Positions 34,956 through 45,375 are shown, counted from the stretch's first letter. The stretch is 64,000 nucleotides of DNA from an uncultured bacterium (GCA_905215555.1 CAJMQU010000011.1:31716-95715); one strand, 5' to 3'. Program-made: numbers and translations. The notes: generated by a model from the letters alone, not told the origin.

Positions 34956-37900
34956 TTACTTCTTCCCCAGCTTTGAACTTGGCAGGTATCCGAAGAACTC
35001 TTTGAAACATTTCGTAAAATATTTAGGGTCGTTGAAGCCAACGGCATAAGCTATCTCGGAAACATTCACATCGCCCGGACCTTCCTGTATCATCCGCTGT
35101 GCCACATTCAGACGATAGTTCTTCATAAACTGGCCGATGGGTTGCCCCGTCAGATCCTGCATCTTCTTGTTGACTAACGTCTTGCTATACCCCATATCGC
35201 GTACAAACCTCTCCAGGTTATATTCCGAATCGGCATAGTTTTCCTTCATCAGACTGACGGCATTCGTAATAAACGTCTTGTCTCTCGACTCCTCTTTCAC
35301 ATGCAGTTCCTCTACGTTACTGCTCGCCGAGAACATCTTCTTATATTTCCCCCGCAGGTTCAGGATATTGCGGATACGAAGCTGGAGCACTTCTTCATCA
35401 AAAGGCTTGCAGAGATACTCGTCTACGCCTATCTCAAAACTTCTTTTCTCCTGCACATCCGAACGGAGCGCCGTAAGCATCAGGAACGGAATGTGCGAAG
35501 TCGCCAGATTATCCTTGATGCGGCGCGACAACTCTATACCATCCATCACAGGCATCATCAGGTCGCTCACTATTAAATCAACCGTATGCTTCTGAACGAT
35601 TTCCAGCGCCTCCTGCCCGTCTCCCGCTTCAAACAGACGGTAATCACCCACCAGCAACGTGCGGATGTACGAACGCATATCCCGGTTATCCTCCACAATC
35701 AGAATGGTTTCTTTCTTCTGTCCGTCATCGGTTTGTGTCAAATCAGGCATATACCCGTCATCGGACAGTTCCACCACTTCCCCGCCCGACTCTACGCTCT
35801 CACCGGGAATCAGCGGCATCAGTATGCGGAACGAGGCTCCCGGTCCACGGTTGTTGTGAGCACAGATTTCCCCTCCATGCAGTTCCACAATCTTCCGGCA
35901 AAGGAACAGGCCGATACCCGTACCACTCTGCCCGTAAACGGGATATTTCGTACTCTTTTTAGATTGATAGAAACGGTCGAATATCTTCTCCATGTCCTCC
36001 GTCACCAGTCCATGCCCTGTGTCGCAGACACTGATATAAAGCATCTTTTCCCCGCTTTCTCCCTTGACGAAAGCTACAAAAATATGGATGCACCCGCTGT
36101 CCGGTGTAAACTTGATGGCATTGGAAACCAGGTTCACCATCACCTTGCGCATATACCCGGCATCAACCACCAGGAAAGGATTATCCAAACGGAAATAAGT
36201 GGAGATGTCAATCTGCCGTTCTTTGGCAAAGACTTTAAAAGGTATGAGCAACTCGGACAGAAACTCGATGAAGTTCGTCGAACGCCGATCCAGTACCACC
36301 TTGTCCATATCCAGTTTCCGGAAATCCATCAACTCGTTCACCAACGAAAGCAGATAGCGGGAGTTCCGTTCGGCAATCTGCAGTTGTGCCTTCACACCCT
36401 CGTCTTGCGTTTCTTTCAGCGCATGCTCGATAGGGCCATGGATAAGCGTAACAGGTGTCCGGAACTCATGGGTGATATTCGTGAAAAAAGCAATCTTCTC
36501 CTCCGTTATCTCCCTAACATGCCGAGCCATTGCTTCCAGTTGTTTGTTTTGGACAGCCAACTCCTGCGTACGCAATTCCACTTCCTGCTCCAACCGCGCT
36601 TTTTGTTCCCGGTAGCTCCGGGTTTTCCTCTTATAGAACAGATAGACGGCAAGACAGGTAAGCACCAACAACAACAGATAGAACCAACCGGACTTATAGA
36701 AATAAGGTGTTATGCTTACTTCTACCTCCGTCGTCCGGTCCGACCACCGTCCCAGTTCGTCCGTAGCACGCACCTGCAACGTATAGTTGCCAGGAGGCAC
36801 AGAAGCATAACGTGCCATGCAGTCGCCCGGTTGGGTTTCATTCCATTCGTCCTCATACCCTTTCAGGCGATAGGCAAAACGTATACGGCTGCTGTTACCA
36901 TAATTCTGCGTAGTGAAACCGATGGAAAAGCGGTTCTCCTTTTCGTGCAGAGAAATCCGGGGCGACAGGGTGATCACCTTCTTAAAGTAATCGCCGCTGG
37001 AAGGATAAATGGTATTCCCGCCAATTGCCAGCGAAGAGAGCTTCACATACGAAGCGGAAGGCAGTGAGGTGTCATTGTCGGAGTAAATAATGACCAGCCC
37101 GTCTATCGTAGCCAGATAAATGAAATCATGCTTTGCCGAATAATGGATGCCGTTCCAGTAAAATTGGGTAGCGGGTAAACCATCTGCCTGCGTGTAGTTA
37201 CTGAACGTCATCGACTGGAGGTTCAAGCGCGAAAGGCCGTCATTCGTTGTCAGCCACAAGTTGCCCTGTCCGTCTTCCGCCATACCGAGAATGGTGTTAT
37301 TGGGTAGACCGTGGCGGGTGGTGTAGCACTTAAAAACGAAATGATTATTCTTATCGCTCGTCAGCTGATAGAGTCCGCTTCCGTTGCCACCCAGCCAGAT
37401 GGTGCCGTTCCTGTCTTCGAGGATACTGTTTATCTTTTCCAGTTGCGTGGACTCCGGGTTGTCCAGTTTATATCGCAGGTATTTATAGTCGAAACGCTTG
37501 TTCGATTTGGCAAAGGAGGGCAAGTCTACAATAAACACCCCTTGCGTGGTACCTACCCACAGGCGTTTCTTCTGGTCTATCAGGAGTGCATAGACAGCCT
37601 CGAACTCATTATCGGACTGGTCGAACAGCACCCTGGTGAAAGTATCTTTCCGCTTGTCATAGAAATGTATCCCGCGCGTGGAAGCGAACCATATCCCATG
37701 ATTAATCATATCTTCGCAGGCACTGTTGATGAAGTCACCTTCCAGTTCGGGAATATTCTCGCAGGTATAACGTTTGAAAGTACGGTTATTGGGGATATTC
37801 AGATTCAGTTCGTTGATACCCACACCCCAGGTATATGCCCACAGACGATTGTCCGAGTCTATCAGAATCCCCATCAGGGTGTTGTTGCTGATGGAAGTGA

Positions 37901-39179
37901 TGTCATTGGGTGAGAAAAGATGGTGGGTACAGGACTTGCTTTCCCGGTTCCACTTCATCAAGCCGCGCTCCACAAGTGCAACCCAGAGGTTGCCGTCCTT
38001 GTCTTCGTCTACGGCATTTACGGGTGTAGGAGCGTCAGTTGCGGGTGTGGAAGTACCGGCTGTTACGGAAGTATCTCCGCACGTCCACAGTTCGGTTTGC
38101 AAGCGCTTCGGAGAGAGAAGGTTGACGCCGCCGGTTTCTGTACCGAGCCAGATGGTTTCTCCATCGGTGAACAGGCAGTTGATGGCGTTACAATTGATAG
38201 TGACGTTGCTCCGGTCGCTGGTCTGGCGGATAAAGGAGAAGGTATCCGTATCTTTATGGTAAACGTTCAGGCCGTTGAGGGTGGAGACAATCAGATGCCC
38301 GCGTTCTGTAAGTTTGATGTCCGTTATGTAAGCCTGGCTCAACATTCCGGGGCGGTGGGTGGAGTATCGGTATCGCTTCAGACTGCGCTCGGGATGGTTG
38401 TATTTGAAAAGTCCGCGGTTGGAGCCAATCCACAACACGTCGCCACCCGCCTGCATACAGGAAATGCGCCAGTCTTCACTGAAAGACACCAGGCTGTCGG
38501 AAAGGATATCCGCTTTCAGGAGGTTGCCAGGTTGTTTCTCTACGCGACACACCTGATTGTCGATACCTGCACAAATGGCCCAGCCGATATCAAGAATAGC
38601 ATGTACAGGTGTGGCAGAAGCATTTTTCAGACAATAATAGGTTTTAACACCCCCTTTATCATCCAACTCTATACACCACAAATCCTTGTTACCGGAAATC
38701 CATAAATCACCTTGCTTATCCTTGTAGACAGTACTGACATATTCATCCATCAGTTGGCGCAGCGGACTATCTGCAGGAAGGGACAATGTGACCGGGGAGT
38801 AAGTATCCAGATCAAGAATATCGATTCCTCCTTCGGATGCAATCCACAACCGCCGGAAGTTATCTTCACAAATCTTGTGAACAAAGTCGTTCTTCAGACG
38901 TATCGGCTCGGTCTGCGTGCCATAGTTCAGAAATTGATAGCCGTCGTAACGTCCTATCCCGTAATGCGTGGCAACCCAAACGTATCCTTCGGAGTCTTTA
39001 ACAATATCACTGACAAAGCTATAGGGAAGCCCAGCATTCTCCGTAATAAACTTAAAGTTGTACTGGCTGAAAAAACGCTCTGTGCTTTGAGGAAAAAGCA
39101 ACAGAGCCTGCATTACAAAGACAAGGAACAGCAGGAGACGAGGACAGCGAGTTAACGAGTTGGCAAGTTGACTCATCAT
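34956..39179 (-). CDS. Hybrid two-component system regulator (HTCS)
   Basis: A 1407-residue one-polypeptide sensor and regulator. The order is: signal/anchor, two periplasmic beta-propellers made of Reg_prop repeats (about 40-720), a Y_Y_Y domain (about 730-805), a transmembrane helix (about 820), HisKA with His904 in NITHEFRTP, a HATPase, a receiver domain with Asp1206 (SDLMMPVMDG) and a C-terminal AraC-type HTH. HTCS proteins sense oligosaccharides in the periplasm and activate the neighbouring PUL. This one is the obvious candidate activator of the GH89 and/or SusC operons. Its ATG overlaps the TAA of the acyl-CoA synthetase gene. Confidence 0.95.
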   Translation of the reverse strand: MMSQLANSLTRCPRLLLFLVFVMQALLLFPQSTERFFSQYNFKFITENAGLPYSFVSDIVKDSEGYVWVATHYGIGRYDGYQFLNYGTQTEPIRLKNDFVHKICEDNFRRLWIASEGGIDILDLDTYSPVTLSLPADSPLRQLMDEYVSTVYKDKQGDLWISGNKDLWCIELDDKGGVKTYYCLKNASATPVHAILDIGWAICAGIDNQVCRVEKQPGNLLKADILSDSLVSFSEDWRISCMQAGGDVLWIGSNRGLFKYNHPERSLKRYRYSTHRPGMLSQAYITDIKLTERGHLIVSTLNGLNVYHKDTDTFSFIRQTSDRSNVTINCNAINCLFTDGETIWLGTETGGVNLLSPKRLQTELWTCGDTSVTAGTSTPATDAPTPVNAVDEDKDGNLWVALVERGLMKWNRESKSCTHHLFSPNDITSISNNTLMGILIDSDNRLWAYTWGVGINELNLNIPNNRTFKRYTCENIPELEGDFINSACEDMINHGIWFASTRGIHFYDKRKDTFTRVLFDQSDNEFEAVYALLIDQKKRLWVGTTQGVFIVDLPSFAKSNKRFDYKYLRYKLDNPESTQLEKINSILEDRNGTIWLGGNGSGLYQLTSDKNNHFVFKCYTTRHGLPNNTILGMAEDGQGNLWLTTNDGLSRLNLQSMTFSNYTQADGLPATQFYWNGIHYSAKHDFIYLATIDGLVIIYSDNDTSLPSASYVKLSSLAIGGNTIYPSSGDYFKKVITLSPRISLHEKENRFSIGFTTQNYGNSSRIRFAYRLKGYEDEWNETQPGDCMARYASVPPGNYTLQVRATDELGRWSDRTTEVEVSITPYFYKSGWFYLLLLVLTCLAVYLFYKRKTRSYREQKARLEQEVELRTQELAVQNKQLEAMARHVREITEEKIAFFTNITHEFRTPVTLIHGPIEHALKETQDEGVKAQLQIAERNSRYLLSLVNELMDFRKLDMDKVVLDRRSTNFIEFLSELLIPFKVFAKERQIDISTYFRLDNPFLVVDAGYMRKVMVNLVSNAIKFTPDSGCIHIFVAFVKGESGEKMLYISVCDTGHGLVTEDMEKIFDRFYQSKKSTKYPVYGQSGTGIGLFLCRKIVELHGGEICAHNNRGPGASFRILMPLIPGESVESGGEVVELSDDGYMPDLTQTDDGQKKETILIVEDNRDMRSYIRTLLVGDYRLFEAGDGQEALEIVQKHTVDLIVSDLMMPVMDGIELSRRIKDNLATSHIPFLMLTALRSDVQEKRSFEIGVDEYLCKPFDEEVLQLRIRNILNLRGKYKKMFSASSNVEELHVKEESRDKTFITNAVSLMKENYADSEYNLERFVRDMGYSKTLVNKKMQDLTGQPIGQFMKNYRLNVAQRMIQEGPGDVNVSEIAYAVGFNDPKYFTKCFKEFFGYLPSSKLGKK

Positions 39180-41242
39180 TACTTCTTCTCTATCCGGATA
39201 CGTGCATCCACGGCAATCACATGTTTCTCCGTAGCCAGCAGCGGATTTATGTCCATCTCCTTTATCTCCGTCGCAAAGCGCAACAAAGTGGAAAGGCGTA
39301 CGATAATCTCCGCAAACTTATCCTCGTTCACTCCTTTCTGCCCGCGCGTTCCCTTAATAATCTTATAAGCCCGGAGAGAATGAATCATAGAATAAGCCTC
39401 CTCATAAGAAAGCGGTGCCAGACCGGAAGAAACATCCTTAAGCACTTCCACAAAGATACCACCCAGGCCGCAAAGCACCACGTGCCCGAACTTCTCTTCG
39501 TACTTGGCACCGACAAACAGTTCCGTACCTTTCAGCATGGGCTGTACCAGAATACCGGTCACATCAGGAATCTGCATCATGCGTTCAAACTCGAATGCCA
39601 AGTGCTGTTCTCCTTTTATATTAAGCACCACGCCGCCGACATCGGACTTATGAACAGGGCCTACCACCTTTGCCACAACAGGGAAACCTGTGCGGCGGGC
39701 AAAAGCAAGCACTTCATCTTTATTGGCGGACACGAATTCTTCTACCATAGGAATGCCTGCCGCATGCAGTAACGCCTGCACATAATGCGGCTGAATGTAC
39801 CCGTCTTCGGAGATGGAATCGATAATGCGACGGATGCGCGGCACGTCCACACCGAAGAGCTCTATCTCGTTGGCGGCAGGCCGGGGAGCATTCATGATGC
39901 GGGAGAGTGCCGTGCCCAAAGTCACTTCATCGGCAAAGTTCACATGACCTTTGGCAAGGAAAGCGGCCACTTCCGCTCCGGCAGTATTAATGGAAGGCAA
40001 AATGGGGAATATGGGTTTGCTGCACGTCTGCATCTTCTCATGCAGCACGTCGTACATCTCGAACATAGTGACCAATCCCGGTGTACCGAAGATAGCCAAC
40101 ACTGCATCTATATTCTCAAATTTCTCTTCGCAATATTCCAGGCAGAGGCGCAGATGGTCGGGCGTTCCGGTGGCGAGGATATCAATCGGATTGCCTACGG
40201 CGGCACCGGGGAAAAGTTTGCTTTTCAGCTCATCGGCAACAGGGCCTTCCAGCTTGGGGACGTTCAGTCCGCCTTTGCTCAGTGCATCGGTCAGCATCAC
40301 ACCCGGACCTCCGGCATGGGTGATGATGGCGAAATTCTTTCCTTTCAGTTCGGGCAGGGTAAAGATACAGCCTACGGTCGTCAGTTCTTCACGCGAATAG
40401 CAACGCACGATGCCCGCCTTGCGGAACAAAGCCTCTACAGCCGAATCGCTGCTGGCAATGGCGCCCGTGTGCGAAGAAGCTGCACGGCTACCACTCTCAC
40501 TACTGCCTGCCTTGATAGCGGCAATCTTGCAACCTTTCTTTATCAAAGAGGACGCATGGAACAGCAGGCGGTCGGGGTCGCCGATGCTTTCGATATAGAG
40601 CAGTTTGATTTTAGAGTCTTCTTCCGGCCGGAAGTTCTCGTCCATATATTGCAGCACGTCTTCCACACCTATCTGCTTCGCATTGCCCACGGACCAGACG
40701 GAGTTGAACTGCAAACCTTTGGTTACGGCACTTTCCAGAATGAAAACGGCTGTCGCACCGGAACTTGAAATAAGGTCTACGCCCTGCGGGTGCAGTTGGG
40801 GAATGGGTTGGCTGAACACACTATGATGCCAGGTATTCATCAGACCGATGCAATTGGGACCAATCAGGGAAGCGCCATACTTGTTCACTGTTTCCAGAAT
40901 ACGGTCTTCCAACAGAGCTCCCTCGTGCGTTTCTTCGCCAAATCCGGCGGAAAGGATGATGAACGCCCGCACTTGCTTTTCCGCCGCAAGTACTTCCACG
41001 GTATCGGGACACATCTGGGCAGGAATGGCAAGTATGGCCAGTTCCGTTTCGGGGATGTCCTTCACATCGGCATACGCCGTCACGCCTTGCACTTCTGTCT
41101 CTTTCGGGTTTACGGCACGCAGTTCTCCGGCATAACCACCATTAATAAGATTACGCAGGATGGCGCCTCCCGGTTTATGCACGTTATTGGATGCTCCCAC
41201 CACTACAATGCTGGCAGGACGAAGCAATTGGTTTGTTATCAT
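39179..41242 (-). CDS. ADP-forming acetyl/acyl-CoA synthetase, fused alpha-beta chain
   Basis: A 687-residue cytosolic enzyme. The CoA-binding domain starts IVVVGASNNVHKPGGAILRN. The succinyl-CoA ligase-like domains contain SHTGAIASSD, with the His expected to be phosphorylated. The C-terminal ATP-grasp domain (about 460-687) has GFPVVAKVVGPVHKSDVGGV. The enzyme interconverts acyl-CoA plus ADP and phosphate with acid plus ATP, so it can make ATP from acetyl-CoA during fermentation. It has a -7 box at 41277-41284. TAATG coupling with the HTCS gene is unexpected for a metabolic enzyme. Confidence 0.88.
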   Translation of the reverse strand: MITNQLLRPASIVVVGASNNVHKPGGAILRNLINGGYAGELRAVNPKETEVQGVTAYADVKDIPETELAILAIPAQMCPDTVEVLAAEKQVRAFIILSAGFGEETHEGALLEDRILETVNKYGASLIGPNCIGLMNTWHHSVFSQPIPQLHPQGVDLISSSGATAVFILESAVTKGLQFNSVWSVGNAKQIGVEDVLQYMDENFRPEEDSKIKLLYIESIGDPDRLLFHASSLIKKGCKIAAIKAGSSESGSRAASSHTGAIASSDSAVEALFRKAGIVRCYSREELTTVGCIFTLPELKGKNFAIITHAGGPGVMLTDALSKGGLNVPKLEGPVADELKSKLFPGAAVGNPIDILATGTPDHLRLCLEYCEEKFENIDAVLAIFGTPGLVTMFEMYDVLHEKMQTCSKPIFPILPSINTAGAEVAAFLAKGHVNFADEVTLGTALSRIMNAPRPAANEIELFGVDVPRIRRIIDSISEDGYIQPHYVQALLHAAGIPMVEEFVSANKDEVLAFARRTGFPVVAKVVGPVHKSDVGGVVLNIKGEQHLAFEFERMMQIPDVTGILVQPMLKGTELFVGAKYEEKFGHVVLCGLGGIFVEVLKDVSSGLAPLSYEEAYSMIHSLRAYKIIKGTRGQKGVNEDKFAEIIVRLSTLLRFATEIKEMDINPLLATEKHVIAVDARIRIEKK

Positions 41243-41276
41243 AGTTCGTTAACTTTAAATTCATGATACGATGTCA

Positions 41277-41284
41277 CAAATATA
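41277..41284 (-). promoter_or_regulatory. -7 box for the acyl-CoA synthetase/HTCS operon
   Basis: TATATTTG on the minus strand, a full match, 35 bp before the start codon. Confidence 0.55.
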
Positions 41285-41300
41285 CGATTTTTATGCAATT

Positions 41301-41585
41301 CTACAACCAGGTAAGGAAAAAGAAAGGCAGGTATAAGAAATTGTCAGACCTCTTCTCCGTGCCAGTCGCCATCGAAAGCCATAGGCAAGTCAAACTTGGT
41401 TTAGAGAAACAGTAGTTGTCATACCAAGGCTTTATCTCGGTTATCATTTCATCTACGATACTCCCGCTCGACAGAGTCAAAGATAGGAAAAGTTCCACAG
41501 TTTCTACGAATAAATCCGAAATCTTGTCCGTATCTCGTATAAAGATTTCATATATTTGAAGCCGTTTTACGCAAAAACAAAGCAT
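41301..41585 (-). pseudogene. Remnant of an AAA-ATPase/nuclease-like (DUF1703-type) gene
   Basis: A minus-strand frame contains IRDTDKISDLF and MITEIKPWYDNYCFS. The second phrase is characteristic of the large Bacteroidales family with an AAA-ATPase-like domain and a PD-(D/E)XK-like end. Only about 50 residues are recognisable and the flanks do not continue, so this is a decayed fragment. It underlies the promoter region of the RavA-like gene. Confidence 0.45.
41551..41558 (+). promoter_or_regulatory. -7 box for the ravA-like operon
   Basis: TATATTTG is a full match, 39 bp before the ATG at 41598. Confidence 0.55.
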
Positions 41586-41597
41586 ACGGAAAGAATT

Positions 41598-43226
41598 ATG
41601 GATATCAGGAAGAGAATGCAGCTACTATTGACTGCCATCAATCAGGGAGTTTATGAGAAAGATACGGAATTGGGCTTATCACTATTGGCTGCACTGGCAG
41701 GCGAAAGTGTTCTTTTGTTAGGCCCTCCGGGCGTGGCCAAGTCTATGGTGGCACGCCGGCTGAAAGCGGCATTCAAGGAAGCGAAAGCCTTTGAATATCT
41801 GATGTCACGCTTCTCCACCCCCGACGAGATATTCGGTCCCATCAGCATCAACCGGCTGAAAGAGTTTGATAAATACGAACGCGCCGTCGAAGGGTATCTG
41901 CCCACGGCAAGTGTCGTGTTTCTGGATGAGATATGGAAAGCAGGCCCTGCCATACAGAATTCATTGCTCACCGCCATCAATGAGAAAATCTACCGCAACG
42001 GAGACAGTGAAATCAAACTGCCGCTCAAGCTCCTGATTGCCGCCAGCAACGAACTGCCCGCACATGGTGAAGGACTGGAAGCCTTGTGGGACAGATTCCT
42101 GCTGCGCATCATCTGCACCTGTGTGCAGGATGAAGATACTTTCCATAGCATGCTGCTCGACGATAATGACAAAGAGATAAACGTCCCCGCGGACCTACAA
42201 ATCAGTGAAGAAGAATATGCAGAATGGCGCAGACAAATAGGGCAAGTGTCAGTCTCCATCGAAATATTGCAATACATCAGCAACGTCCGCCGCCAACTGA
42301 AGCGGCTTCCACTGGACGATGAAGGCGCAGAGCGCAACATATACGTAAGCGACCGCCGCTGGAAAAACATCGTACAACTGCTGAAAGCCTCAGCCTTCAT
42401 CAACGGACGGTCGGAAGTCAATCCTGCCGACCTGCTCCCCCTCTATCATTGCCTTTGGAACGAGGCCGATGAGTGCGAACCTATCCACCAATTAGTGCTT
42501 CGGGAGTTATTCACCTCCTGTCTGGAAGAGATGGAAGAAATCACAGAATCCATAAAGGCCGACATCCGGATAAGCCGGGTGCGCCAGGCTCTGGAAGATT
42601 TCAAGAACAACATTTCTCCGAAGAATGATCTGGAACTGACAGACTATTTCTACTATCATGTAGGGGAACATGGAACAGGACATACCTATATCTTCGCCGT
42701 AGACTACCTCGCTCTGAAAGAGCAGAAAAGGGAAAACTCTCCCCGGCAAGCCCTCATTTATCCCGACCCGCTGAATCCGGGACGTTCCATCATCCGGTGC
42801 TTTCCGGGCACAGGCCCGTCTTCCCTCCCGCAACAACGGGTGAACCTGTACCGGGAAGGAACGGAATTTCTGCTGATAGATGGTGTGCGCTATCCGATGA
42901 CGCTAAAGAAAAAAGAAGCGGGAAACCTCCTCCCTGCCAATAAAAAGAGCACTTCTTCCTTCAATAAAGAGCCGCAGATATTCGATAATGCCCCCCGCAT
43001 AACCACCCGCGACTACCGGAACGAGCTGAGCCAACTCTCCCAACGCCTCCTCAACCTCACCGGCACCCTGTGCACGGATAATATCTTCACGCCCCAGGCG
43101 GACAAAGAACTGGTCAGCCGCTTCTCCGACGAAGTGCGGAAGAAACTGCGGAACGTAGAGATTGAAGAGGAAAAATTACAATTCAACTTGCAGCAATATG
43201 GCGGGACTGATCAAAAAGAAGTATGA
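41598..43226 (+). CDS. ravA: RavA-like MoxR AAA+ ATPase
   Basis: A 542-residue MoxR-class ATPase. The ATG at 41598 (MDIRKRMQLLLTAINQGVYEKD) matches RavA starts. Walker A is GPPGVAKSM and Walker B VVFLDEIW. The sequence from AFEYLMSRFSTPDEIFGPISI to LPAHGEGLEALWDRFLLRI is strongly RavA-like. The C-terminal part (about 340-542) is the variable region. RavA works with ViaA as a membrane-linked chaperone pair in enterobacteria. Its stop lies inside the ViaA-like gene. Confidence 0.88.
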   Translation: MDIRKRMQLLLTAINQGVYEKDTELGLSLLAALAGESVLLLGPPGVAKSMVARRLKAAFKEAKAFEYLMSRFSTPDEIFGPISINRLKEFDKYERAVEGYLPTASVVFLDEIWKAGPAIQNSLLTAINEKIYRNGDSEIKLPLKLLIAASNELPAHGEGLEALWDRFLLRIICTCVQDEDTFHSMLLDDNDKEINVPADLQISEEEYAEWRRQIGQVSVSIEILQYISNVRRQLKRLPLDDEGAERNIYVSDRRWKNIVQLLKASAFINGRSEVNPADLLPLYHCLWNEADECEPIHQLVLRELFTSCLEEMEEITESIKADIRISRVRQALEDFKNNISPKNDLELTDYFYYHVGEHGTGHTYIFAVDYLALKEQKRENSPRQALIYPDPLNPGRSIIRCFPGTGPSSLPQQRVNLYREGTEFLLIDGVRYPMTLKKKEAGNLLPANKKSTSSFNKEPQIFDNAPRITTRDYRNELSQLSQRLLNLTGTLCTDNIFTPQADKELVSRFSDEVRKKLRNVEIEEEKLQFNLQQYGGTDQKEV

Positions 43227-44658
43227 CATAAACTTCTACGCAAAGGTAGTAGAGAAGTTCGTACAGACCGGAGAGTGTGCCGAGAACGCATACGGTGAGA
43301 CGGAAGATCCCCTGTATCTTTATCTGCTGTCCATCATGAACAACCCTTCCATCAGACTGCAAGTGCTGGAAGATGAAGTCCGCGCACGCATATTCTATGA
43401 CATCACCACACAGTTTGTCTGGCAATTCCTCGAACAGGAAAAGTTCCAGATGCAACGGGCGCAATCCGAACTCGGAGAAATGGAAAGTGCCCTCAACTGG
43501 ATAAAGGAGAAGCGCGACGGCTGGCAGGCTTTGCTTCGGAAGATAAAGGATGACTATAAGGAAAGCGCTTTCGACGAACCGTTCTATGAACACATGTTCG
43601 GTGACAAAGAGCAGCAGCACGACTCTTCCGTCTGGGAGAAGATGCTGAGCGACTGGGAAGATTCTTTCCGGCAGAAACAACAGGAACAGAAAGAGAAAAA
43701 CCTGAACGCCCGGAAAGACTTCCTGGAAAAGAAACTGACGACCAGCCTGAACAAGATACCGGAGTATCTGGAAGAACATCAAGTGGAACAAGAAGAATTC
43801 TTCCAGGCATGGAGCATGATGAACGGACTTTGGAATACCATCGACTTCGAGAGCATCCGCAAGATTGTAAAATTGCAGAAAGAATATCCCGAACTCCTGA
43901 AAGTAGCCAACCGTATGGGCCGGATTGCCGACGACGAAGGCAGCAAACAGGTATACGTGACGGAGGGCAGCATCTACAAACTATCGCATTCGCAGAAAAG
44001 CGACATCCTGGGTGTCACTACCGGCAACGACCTGAACGCCCTGCTTCCTTCGGAACTGCTTTACTACTCGGACAGTGAACTACAAGATGTCTTCATGCTG
44101 AAATACTTCACGCAGAAGTTGCAAACCTTCCGCTACAAATCAGAAATCATGCAACCCTCCCGGCGGCTGGAAGCGAAACCTGCCGTGCTGAAAGGCCCGA
44201 TGATAGTCTGCCTCGACACATCGGGCAGCATGACGGGCAAACCGGAAAGAATGGCGAACTCCCTGCTGATAAAACTCATCGAAATAGCGGAACTCCAGGA
44301 CCGGGAATGTTTCCTCATCTCTTTCTCCGTATCCACCCGAACCATCGACATACGGCGTGAACGGCAGAAACTGATGGAATTTTTCAGCCACCCGTTCACC
44401 GGCGACACGGATGCCACACAGATGCTGAAGGATACTTTCAGAATGCTCGACCAAAACCGCTATATGAATGCGGACGTCTTATTAATCAGCGACTTCCGCA
44501 TACCCGAATGCAAGCCGGAATTAATAAGGCAAATGCAGGCAAACCGGGAGAAAGGCACTTTCTTCTACGGTCTGCAAATAGGTATCGCACCCAATGAATG
44601 GGTGGAATACTTCGATCATATGTATAAAGTGGAATACCAGGTTTCGCGACGTAACTGA
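43198..44658 (+). CDS. viaA: ViaA-like VWA-domain protein
   Basis: A 486-residue protein. The ATG at 43198 (MAGLIKKKYDINFYAKVVEKF) is chosen over 43162 because the upstream residues do not look conserved. The N-terminal half is helical and coiled-coil rich (about 80-200). The C-terminal VWA domain has the MIDAS motif CLDTSGSMTGKP at about residues 339-350 and LLISDFRIPE. It overlaps the RavA-like gene by 29 bp. The pair suggests a RavA-ViaA complex. Confidence 0.88.
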   Translation: MAGLIKKKYDINFYAKVVEKFVQTGECAENAYGETEDPLYLYLLSIMNNPSIRLQVLEDEVRARIFYDITTQFVWQFLEQEKFQMQRAQSELGEMESALNWIKEKRDGWQALLRKIKDDYKESAFDEPFYEHMFGDKEQQHDSSVWEKMLSDWEDSFRQKQQEQKEKNLNARKDFLEKKLTTSLNKIPEYLEEHQVEQEEFFQAWSMMNGLWNTIDFESIRKIVKLQKEYPELLKVANRMGRIADDEGSKQVYVTEGSIYKLSHSQKSDILGVTTGNDLNALLPSELLYYSDSELQDVFMLKYFTQKLQTFRYKSEIMQPSRRLEAKPAVLKGPMIVCLDTSGSMTGKPERMANSLLIKLIEIAELQDRECFLISFSVSTRTIDIRRERQKLMEFFSHPFTGDTDATQMLKDTFRMLDQNRYMNADVLLISDFRIPECKPELIRQMQANREKGTFFYGLQIGIAPNEWVEYFDHMYKVEYQVSRRN

Positions 44659-44682
44659 CTACACGCCCTGCCCACCGGCCAA

Positions 44683-45375
44683 TCAAAGCCAGCCCAACAA
44701 CTCTGCCGTACTTTTCATCTGTTCCAATCTGGAATGCACAAACGTCTCCACCACCTCATGCTGCCACATTACTTCAAAAGGAATATGCACGCCATATCCG
44801 CCAATCGCCAGCACAGGCTGAATATCCGATTTCAACGAATTTCCAATCATCAGGAATTCTTCAGGAGCCACTTGCAGGACTTGCAACAAACGGCTATATT
44901 CTTTCTCCGTCTTATCGGACATGATTTCAATATGGTCGAAATAAGGAGTCAGTCCGGAGCGTTTCAGCTTACGTTCCTGGTCCAGCAGGTCGCCTTTCGT
45001 TGCCACTACCAGCCGATAGCCGCCTTGCGCTTTCAATGCCTTCAACGTATCTTCCACACCGGGCAGCAGTTCAATCGGCATTTCAAGCAAAGACTTACCC
45101 AGAAGAATTATTTCCTGTATCTTCTCTGCCGGAACCTTCTGAGCGCTAATCCGCAAAGCCGTCTCAATCATTGAAATGGTAAATGCTTTGGCACCATACC
45201 CCAGACATTCCAGATTGCCCATTTCCGTCTTAAACAGTTCTGCCGAAATCTCCTTCGCACTGCCGTAATCGCTCAGTAACTCCGTATATTTCCGTTCCAC
45301 TTCCTGAAAGAAAGGCTCATTGCTCCAGAGAGTATCATCCGCATCGAAAGCGATGACTTTAATGTTGTGTCTCAT
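44683..45375 (-). CDS. HAD-family phosphatase
   Basis: A 230-residue cytosolic HAD hydrolase. The nucleophile motif is FDADDTLW, a helical cap follows (about 20-95), then VVATKGDLL (motif II Thr), Lys in the DKTEKEYSRLL region and the acidic motif MIGNSLKSDIQP. The closest look is the YjjG/phosphoglycolate-phosphatase-like group. The substrate is unknown. It is convergent with the ViaA-like gene. Confidence 0.85.
   Translation of the reverse strand: MRHNIKVIAFDADDTLWSNEPFFQEVERKYTELLSDYGSAKEISAELFKTEMGNLECLGYGAKAFTISMIETALRISAQKVPAEKIQEIILLGKSLLEMPIELLPGVEDTLKALKAQGGYRLVVATKGDLLDQERKLKRSGLTPYFDHIEIMSDKTEKEYSRLLQVLQVAPEEFLMIGNSLKSDIQPVLAIGGYGVHIPFEVMWQHEVVETFVHSRLEQMKSTAELLGWL

Noticed and set aside
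35586..37067. 493-codon plus-strand frame opposite the HTCS gene
   Set aside because: It lies wholly opposite well-defined HTCS domains and shows no family features.
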